A DNA stretch of 64,000 nucleotides, from positions 1 to 64,000 of the forward strand of contig JAPEVC010000113.1 of the NCBI GenBank assembly GCA_027946555.1. Direction: 5' to 3'. Of this stretch, positions 56,560-64,000 are shown one piece after another. A program made the position numbers and the translations under genes. This stretch comes from Gnomoniopsis sp. IMI 355080. Its lineage: Eukaryota; Ascomycota; Sordariomycetes; Diaporthales; Gnomoniaceae. Within the stretch, counting starts at the first letter, position 1; every line of letters starts with the position of its first letter. The notes under the pieces were generated by a model. The model did not search any database. It worked only from the letters and a program-made list of their open reading frames with translations, and was not told the origin of the DNA.

Positions 56560-58476
56560 CGTGTCAGCATGTCATAAGGCTGTGTTTAATGTCATTGTGG
56601 CTTCTTTAGCCACCCGAGACGGTGTCGCTTTGTTCTCGCCCTCGAATCCCGAGTGGACACAGGTGAAAGACTGATGAGCGTTCGGCAGTCCTTGAAACGG
56701 CTGGGGCCCTTTGACGGTGGGGAATGGATGCTAGCGGACAGAGTGGAGCGCCCACCGGCTACACCCGCCATGCGTTTGTTGATCCTGATCCTAAGAATCC
56801 ATCAGTCAGTGTGCCGCACACCTGCCTTTGTCCCTCGAGTCGTGCAGGCCTGGCAGGGTCGGATTCGGGCTGTCGGGACTATCTGCTCCTCGCCTGGCAG
56901 GCTGACGGGTGATCCGTCTCCATCACATACCCCACAAATGTTGGAATGACGAAGCTGAATCTCCGAACACAAAGCTTGTTGTCCACTATTTTTGACGATT
57001 CTTCTCGGAGCCGGAACATGGGCCACGCACCTGCTCCATGTGACAGCGGGGGCCGACAGGAGTTACTTTGCAATAAATTACCTACCATTCGCAAACCGGT
57101 TACGACTGACACCCGGGTGACAGCGCGTGACTAGCTGGTAGTCTGGCCCTTGGCCCCATGGGAAGACCTGGACATTTCAGGAGGGTCGTCGCACTCGCAC
57201 AAGCACAGTGCCATCCCGCCACTCTGGACAAGGCTCCTGGACGACAGGTCACCAGTGACCACAAGGGAAAACACGTCTGAAGTATCGCACGGGTTTGGAG
57301 CTAGCGGTGTGACACGGCTTGAACAGACGTTGTGTTCGTCATCTTCAAAACTCAAAAGACTCGACACCCTCCTTTTTTAAGTCTCGGCCCAGCCCAGATA
57401 CATGGAACGAGACGAAAACGGAAAAATGATAAGATCAAACAAAATCAAATACTAATCCCATCCGCAGTTTGCACGGAGGACCTAGAACCTACAACTGCAT
57501 ACATAGTACTATTCAGCATCAAGCTTTTCCCAGCGCTTTGGGTGTCTGGTACCGGTATCTTGGATCTATGCTGGATGCCCACCTGACCTGTTCCCTGCCG
57601 GCATTTGAAAAGCGCGTGCGGTTGGTTGCGTGCGTCGAACGCAGAGCCGACCGCGGCCTATTTTGGCGCCCCCCCCTCCCCTTCCAAGACGGACGGAGGC
57701 CATCTCCGTCGTCGCAGCCGCGCAACGCGGGACCATTTTCCCGCTGCCCCCAATCCCACTGTGACAAGGCACAAAGACCACAGTGTGACCTGACCAATCG
57801 TAGTGGGAACTCGCATCGCGCAAGTAATTGTACACACGAGGTTTTTGGGCTCCTAGATTCAATGAAGCCAGGTGCGGAGCACCCGACTTCACGAATACAC
57901 GGAAAGCGTTCAATCCCCGCAACAATGCGTTCCGTCCGCACAACACACATTTCCGCGCTTCGGGAGAGGAAAGGAATAAAAACAGAGGAAGAAAGGAAGC
58001 GAGGCCAAGCGCGCTGACACACCATGAGATCCAGCTGCTAGTCCGGCCGCAGTTTCATCCCAACTCTAAAATCTTTAAGATTGCCCGGCAAACTCGTCGC
58101 AAGGTTACGGGAGGTCCGAGCCCCAGCGGGAGTCAGCCCTTCAAAGCTTCCTTCCCTAATCACCCGTCCAGCGCCTGATGGACATAATTAGCAGTCTTCG
58201 GCTGGCCGCCTGAGCTAGGTTCTGGGAGTCGAGTTGATTCTTGTGTGGCACACTTCTCAAGACTCGGGATGACGGCGTCATGGCGCACAGCCCGTCTGTT
58301 CAGCCGTTCCACCTGGCCGGCTTGGCCAAACAAAGCCTGGTGTGTGGGTAAGTCAATGTTGTGTTGTCCAAATGTTGTTCAAACGGCGGTGTCTACTACG
58401 CAGTACTACTACAGTATAATATTGTCAAGTCATTATATGGCCTTGACACTTGGAAGCTAATTCGGTACATATATCC

Positions 58477-58486
58477 TACCTAGGTA
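58477..58486. repeat. TACCTAGGTA palindrome copy
   Basis: Exact 10-nt copy, intergenic. Confidence 0.9.
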
Positions 58487-58999
58487 CTGTACTTAAGTAG
58501 CCCACGGGAATATTGATGAAGTGCTTCTGGATTGATTTGCACGACTGGATAGTCTGACAATCTAAGTTTCCGGTCTACTTAGGTATACGTCCGCGTGACT
58601 CTTTTCGCACGGTTCGACGGGCCGACTTGGGTCACGAAATCGGAAATTCAATAGCAGTAGATCGACAATATGAAAACAGCGGGCGTGCAATCGTATGATG
58701 GAGAGATCAGTAATGCTGACGCTAACAAGGAGCGTCATTTTGCAACTGGCGATCTTGACAGCGAGGCTTGGAGTCTCCATGTAGCCCTCTGAACCTGATT
58801 CTGTAGAAGCTTCAATGAAAGCTACTGTGATATTTCGAGATAAATTGGCCGTACGCCCATTAGCCTATAAAATGCACGACAGTGAGCAGTGACTACGCCT
58901 TATTACGCTTTTATCAACAGCCACCTTCGACCCTGCAATTCGCGAGGTCAAGAATCATATATAAATCGAACTTGGTCCTGAGCCATCTGATCTTTACTT

Positions 59000-59276
59000 T
59001 CACCTTTTGATATGATTGTCTTCAGGTTGAGTCTGGCTCGCGGGCTTGTCGTTGCTATCGTGAGTCGTCTCGGGCCGAATCTTGTCAAGTTTGGCGAACG
59101 TAAACCATTTGGCGTAGCAGTCCCCCAAGAAGTCCAAAACAGGAATAATTGGGTAGGTCAGTATTGGGTGGATTGAGAGCAACAAGGACCCTGAGCCTGG
59201 AGATCAAAATCATAACACTAAGCACAAGCAAAAGAGCCGCAGCATACGTCAAGAAATCCAGGCGACGTGAAGCCAT
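59000..59276 (-). other. Weak candidate: small membrane-anchor ORF split over two frames
   Basis: ATG at 59276 opens MASRRLDFLTYAAALLLVL, followed by VMILIS, a good single membrane helix, but the frame ends at 59085. An overlapping frame (59185-59000) supplies a second hydrophobic stretch (PIIPVLDFLGDCYAKW) and a polar tail. No GT-AG pair of the right length was found to join them. It may be a small decayed gene or chance. Confidence 0.2.
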
Positions 59277-60641
59277 TCCTCACTGCAAACTTTCAGGGGA
59301 GTCCCTGTTGCGCATCATTCAGATTCTGATGCCCAAGGGGCCTCGTCAGGCAGCTTGATGTTCATTGGTAGGAATCGTGATATTCCTTACAATAGGGTTC
59401 AAGGGGCAGTCAAAAGTTCCGTCAGCCTGGGTCATAAGCGTAGTATATAGATCTACCTACCTACCTGCTAGTCCAGCAAGCTGCAGTTTTTCCACAGGTG
59501 ACGGACATAATAAAATGGCTGCTTATTAGTAGTCAACACATTTCAGTTGCAGTTCAGACAGATCTTGTAGAGCGACTGCCCGTTCTTGAACAGTCTGTCA
59601 TTCCACACTGTGCGTATGTGTATGTGTCTGTCTTGTTCCGAAGCCCACCAAGCTAGTACGCCTGTCTCACCGTCGCCCACCAACGATCGTCAAGACCAGC
59701 CAGCTGTACGACCCCGTACAAGCGCAATCTGGTGCAGACCGTTGAAAGGGATGGTATCACTACAGCATGCATGATACCGAGGACAGCATTGGGACAGGTG
59801 ATTCTGGAAATGCTTCCCAAATCGGACGATCTGTCTTGACACGCAATCGCCTCCAGCTTTGACTGTGGCCGATTACTCGTGCCAAATCATCGCGGTTTTT
59901 TTTAGTGTTTTTTCTCGGTTTTTTCTTTTCTTTCTTTTTAGAGCATTTGGTGCACATACGACTGCATTCTAGGTGTGTATGCGTGTATCATATTGATTTT
60001 AGTTATATTTGTTTGAGAAGTCGGTAGACCATCTTTCCTCGGACAGGGAGCTAGAACGGTGGCAAAGATCAGGAGGGACCAAATTGTACTATGGTGACGA
60101 ATTTCTGTTTGTGGTGGTACAAAGCATATGACTGACTTCAATGTGGTGTCTCTGTGCCCTGCAACATGGACGATCCTAGGCAGACGACAGACCAACCATC
60201 CCCAGCCCACTCAGTAGAACCCTTCAACCTCTCTTATCGTTCACAGATGTTGGTTCTATAACAAAATGGCAGCAGCGACGGTTCTCGACCAGGCCGCATC
60301 ATCACCGCACAATGACTAAGCAAGATTGCCCCAGAACGAGCCTCACTTGGCTCAAATTGCTCAAGAAGCGTCTTTGTCAGCTCAAGGAAAGGCGAATATG
60401 GGAAAGCTACCTACCTAGGCAGTCGGCTTCAAACAGTACATCATCCCATATTGACGCTTTATGGCACGTTATCTTTTACAGAGAGACCAGTAAGAACCTT
60501 GGAACAGAGACCAGGTCGAAGGAATGGCGAACCTCAAAGACGGCGCACGGCGTGAGCCTATACTCCCCTGTCCCAAGTCACTGTTGATTGCGTTGTCTGG
60601 GAAAGGAATTATGATCCAGGGGGTTGGACATGGACCTATGC

Positions 60642-60651
60642 TACCTAGGTA
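60642..60651. repeat. TACCTAGGTA palindrome copy
   Basis: Exact 10-nt copy, followed by ACTTAGGTA-like sequence (CTTAGGTAA). Confidence 0.9.
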
Positions 60652-60766
60652 CTTAGGTAATCCGCCTCATCACCTCTAGGGCATTAATACATCCAGCCCA
60701 TTAAGTCTCGATTAGACCCGTCACCGGGTTCACACTAAGCGCTTTCCATTTTCAAGCCACGTGATA

Positions 60767-61255
60767 CTACTGCCTACGAGCATGTGGTTCGCCAGCAGGC
60801 ATAATCCGCCAATAGAAGAGAGAAAGACAACAAAGATTCAAGTTATTGGAGGAAAATAGCCAGCGGCATGGTGAGGTATGCAAGCCAACCCAACGCCAAC
60901 AACGAAGGAATAGATCACGTTCGTCTGAGGTCGGTGCGTAGGTATATGTGGCCGTCTTTGAAAGAAGGAGGTCGAGCCGAGGAAGCCCACCCAGCCACCC
61001 AAAATCAACCAGCTGGTCTTTGAATATGGAGGAATAAAGAAGAGACCAAGGCGAAGAGACATGATGCAATAGGTTCTCAAATTGTCCGACCAGCAACAGT
61101 AGCTGAATATTGTCATAAAGATCAATCCCCGCAAGAAGTGGTTCCAGAGCAGACGGACGGGGTTGGCGAATGAAAAAAGGGGAATACCTACAATACAAGT
61201 CTAGCCCTGAGTCACCTCTCCGTATTGCTGGAAGTCTGACGGTGATATCTTGCAC
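60767..61255 (-). other. Weak candidate: hydrophobic ORF pair, possibly a membrane-protein fragment
   Basis: Two overlapping frames between 61255 and 60767 are unusually open for this region. One (61134-60838 and upstream) reads like a membrane protein: RGLIFMTIFSYCCWSDNLR, SWLILGGWVGFLGSTSFF, YSFVVGVGLACIPHHAAGY. No family, start or complete exon chain could be established. It may be the tail of a decayed transporter or acyltransferase-like gene, or chance. Confidence 0.2.
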
Positions 61256-61500
61256 AAGTCTCTGAATTCACAAAACGGTGCTGCATTCCAAGTCGTCAGA
61301 TCTGCGTTTCGACAAGCCAGTCTCATGGAGTGCCCGCGCTGCTAAAATACTTCACAAGCCGATTAATGCCCAAGCGGACAACTCCCCACACAAAACCCTA
61401 ATAAGTAGCGTTATACTAGCAAAAGCCTGGGCTTAATGATCCAGGCGAGGCCGGAGGGTCTCAAGTTTTGAGGCTTTTGCGAGATTTGGACGTAAATGCC

Positions 61501-61510
61501 TACCTAGGTA
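61501..61510. repeat. TACCTAGGTA palindrome copy
   Basis: Exact 10-nt copy, intergenic. Confidence 0.9.
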
Positions 61511-61604
61511 CGTAAATAGTCCTAAGGAGGTAGTCGAGGAATCTACGCCGCTGGAAGCCCTGTTAGCTTACCAAGCCAGCTTGATATGGGAAAAATTTCT
61601 CAGG

Positions 61605-61614
61605 TACCTAGGTA
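61605..61614. repeat. TACCTAGGTA palindrome copy
   Basis: Exact 10-nt copy, intergenic. Confidence 0.9.
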
Positions 61615-62086
61615 TCAGCTTGTCAATACATTCAAACTTGTGATCATAGTTTTCGGAGCGTCAGGTGGCATGTGGCATTCAGTCGGGTTATGAGCCGGTG
61701 TTTTTTTTTTTGGCCGGTCCAGCGTTCGATAGTAGCCATCATAGTCTGATGCTAGTCTGTTGTCAAGAGTGGTTGATGTCTGAAGGAAAAGTACAGGACA
61801 GAGGGAATGACTGCGCTAAACAAGACAGGTACAGTCAGGCTCTGGTATGATGAAAAGAACAACGGACTTGTCATCGCGAGGTACTTCAAGAATCATCAGC
61901 CAGAACTTGCCTTCTTCAATATTCTTGCCTATGAAAGGACGATACCCACAGTCAATAATAGTACATCTGGTTCCAGGAATATACCTTCTAACTTGAAGAT
62001 ACTTCCAGCTGCTCATAATCAACCCCTTCAATTTTATAATTCGACTTCTCATCAACTCTTTCGCAGAAAGAATCCAACACATCACA

Positions 62087-63350
62087 ATGCCTACAACTGA
62101 ACTTACCCAAGACACTGAGGATGTAAGGTCTTCTCAGCAAGAAGTCGTTGTAAGTTACCAAAGTAACTTTTAAACCTCGTGCATGATGTGCAGCAAGTGC
62201 TGGATGATGAGCGGGCCTCTAAACCAGCTTTTCATGTCTTCCCGTCATCCGTTGTGAAAATATCCTCCTACTACGCAACAACTCTACCTTGGCTGCGATG
62301 CTATGCATAACTATTCAATATGCCGAGCTAACATCGTCTCCTTATCTCCCCAGGAAAAAGCTCAGCACCCAGATAGCTTATCCCAGATCTCACTCAGTGA
62401 CTGTGAGCAGATGCATCTCTCCGAAGTAGAGCGTGCTAATAAGGAACGTACCTGTCGTGATAAGAAACTGGTGGAACTGTCCAAGGAAGTACACATGCTG
62501 TCTAGTCATAGTCGTTCGGGCCTGCTGAAGGGACATGAGTTGCGCGAGAACGCTCGCCGAGTGGAAAAAGCCAAGGGGCAATACCGCGATTTGCTGGCGA
62601 TTCGGCATCACCAGATTGAGCGTCCATATCGGGAAGCTCTGTCTAACTATCGTTCGTGGCAGGAGAGCCAAGGGCAACAGTTTGAGTGTGTTGTGGAGTC
62701 TGCCGAAAAGGTATGAAAGTCTCTGCAATTATCTTTATCATGAATCTCCCTATTTCGTGAGATATCCTCGGCTTCATTGTCTACAGTGGGCTGACTTCGC
62801 TGCTCTTCAAGCTCACTCCTTTGGCTAAAATCACATCGGCAAGAAAGCCCATGCCCGTCGTCTGCGTCACTCCATCAACTGTAAGTTCGCAACATAAGAC
62901 TTGTTGTTTTCCCTCGCCTTTCTATGATTTGCGTTGTTGTCTGACACGTATGACTAGACCCAGAAAGCATGTTCGAGAACTGAGCTGATACAGGCTGAGG
63001 CCCGGAGCGTCGCGCTCGCAAAGCTGCAGGCCTCTGTCGGCTTTGTCGATGCTGATCAGTCTGATAGTGCTCACGCATTTGCGTGGCAGACTGCGGGGCT
63101 GTTACCTCCAGAGGTTTGGGAGACGGAGCCAAAGCATGAGATTGACTGGACCAAATGCGTCCCAGGCATTCACAATCTCGCTGAACCGGGCCTGCGTGGA
63201 CTCTACAATAAGCGAAGGAACGAAACACTTGCACAAGCTTCCGGCCAGACCCTTATTGACCCCGCGACGGGTGGCGCTGATATTGATTCAGGTTATTTTG
63301 AATCAAAGCCAGACACTCCTGTCAAGGAGTTGGCTACTTACATCGAGTGA
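62087..63350 (+). pseudogene. Unrecognised spliced gene, interrupted by an in-frame stop and a frame mismatch
   Basis: A plausible chain is: exon 62087-62149 (MPTTELTQDTEDVRSSQQ, donor GTAAGT), exon 62354-62710 (119 codons, charged and helical, donor GTATGA), exon from 62787 (WADFAALQAHSFG) and a last exon from 62958 to TGA 63348-63350. In the third exon the frame meets TAA at 62826, although gene-like text continues (NHIGKKAHARRLRHSIN) up to a GTAAGT donor. Its phase does not fit the last exon, whose good frame reads ELIQAEARSVALAKLQAS and LLPPEVWETEPKHEIDW. The second exon is rich in E/K/R/Q, with probable coiled-coil content. No family is recognised. The two lesions suggest a recent pseudogene; sequencing errors or an unusual exon choice are possible. 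Confidence 0.5.
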
Positions 63351-63917
63351 TTCTGGTCTGACAAGCCCCGAACCGAGGACGTGAACGGCAGCCCACTCGA
63401 GGAGCAGCAGACGGGAATTTCTAAGTACACTAGTTTTACATAATTCATTCATATCAACGAGACTTTTTGGGCCGAACATTATCGGGGTGTCTGTGTACGA
63501 TGAGATGTGATGCATGTAGCAATGAATCTCCCAGTAGGGCAAGAACCTCCTTCTCGTGCGTTGGGGGAATCGACTTGGTCCCTTTCAAACCAAATCCTCT
63601 CCATACCATCGAAGCCCGACCTTTTCCACTCTGATCTTCGCTCCGATCTTCAGAGTATACGCATTTTATCTTTCCGAGCCTTCATGGATGAAGGTTTGTA
63701 ATCTTTGATATTCCCCAAAGTCGAAGAGCCAGAACGACGTTTTGATCTCTCTTCTCCCCGTTCCAAACACTCAGTCATCATTGAACTTCTCCTGTACGAA
63801 TACTCGATCGTAGTTTCAACATCTCGTGACACCAGCCCTGCATTCTTATCATCAGTATTTCCACACCTCATCTACACAGAGGGCAACACAAAATCCGATC
63901 GCGCTGTCACCGTCAAA
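63351..63917. other. Intergenic, promoter region of the last gene
   Basis: 0.57 kb with CT-rich blocks (63680-63790) and CA-rich sequence just before 63918, as expected for a leader. Confidence 0.5.
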
Positions 63918-64000
63918 ATGGCCGACGACAGCAACCCCATGTCGTCGACTGTCCTTCCCCTGGCCAACCGCCCACAAGTACACGGCTTTGTCTGGTGCTC
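63918..64000 (+). CDS. 5' end of a protein gene truncated by the window end
   Basis: ATG at 63918 in CGTCAAAATGGCC, a strong fungal start context preceded by a CA/CT-rich leader. The frame stays open to the window end and reads MADDSNPMSSTVLPLANRPQ, then VHGFVWC. Too little is present to identify the product. Confidence 0.55.
   Translation, partial: MADDSNPMSSTVLPLANRPQVHGFVWC

Larger units (their letters stand above)
54649..62086. other. Long gene-poor stretch (7.4 kb) upstream of VeA
   Basis: No convincing protein gene. It contains the VeA promoter and leader (54649-55100, with CT/GA-rich tracts), an A17 run (56543-56559), a CAGTCTGACAGTCAGACAG-type tandem near 55796-55826, four exact TACCTAGGTA palindromes in 58.4-61.7 kb, and two weak membrane-protein-like ORFs on the minus strand (59000-59276 and 60767-61255). 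Confidence 0.5.

Noticed and set aside
1..64000. CRISPR arrays, bacterial operons, secondary-metabolite cluster, rRNA genes
   Set aside because: None seen: no regularly spaced repeats, no polycistronic layout, no PKS/NRPS/terpene core enzymes, no rRNA sequence.

Overview
The window reads as a piece of a filamentous ascomycete nuclear genome. Genes carry short introns (about 35 to 310 nt, GT-AG, CTAAC-like branch sites). Both strands are coded, leaders are CT-rich, and several proteins are typical of Sordariomycetes: a Cap20/MPL1-type perilipin, the velvet regulator VeA and a fungal Scd6/Sum2. I infer Sordariomycetes, probably Hypocreales. The species cannot be named from the sequence alone.

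Layout. 0-3.2 kb: the 5' exon of a small secreted cysteine-rich protein and a perilipin-like lipid-droplet protein, both minus strand. 7.6-15 kb: BCD1 box C/D snoRNP assembly factor (plus), Scd6/LSM14 RNP-granule protein (minus), and an intronless FAD monooxygenase (plus, divergent from Scd6). 16.2-19.3 kb: a decayed multi-frame relic of a fungal membrane-protein gene, then a nitrilase-family Nit gene with an apparent single frameshift. 19.3-36.2 kb: nearly 17 kb with no recognisable protein gene, apart from one candidate transcript with a leader intron and a 32-codon ORF. 36.2-46.3 kb: a compact housekeeping block of ARPC5, the NDUFAF5-type complex I assembly methyltransferase, AP-2 alpha adaptin (seven exons, one of 14 nt), the PLP homeostasis protein and an unrecognised acidic/helical protein. 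48.7-54.7 kb: a 781-residue disordered protein and VeA, both minus. 54.7-62 kb: gene-poor sequence rich in the palindrome TACCTAGGTA. 62.1-63.4 kb: an interrupted unrecognised gene. 63.9 kb: the 5' end of a gene that runs off the window.

The genes do not form a recognisable biosynthetic cluster. They are unrelated housekeeping and regulatory genes with convergent and divergent spacing. The parts most worth attention are the coding desert with its possible small-ORF transcript, the two decayed genes, the Nit frameshift with a GC-AG intron, the 14-nt microexon, a probable 35-nt intron, and the enriched intergenic palindrome. I did not find a convincing new multi-gene system. All exon boundaries were inferred by eye from splice signals and protein-family continuity.
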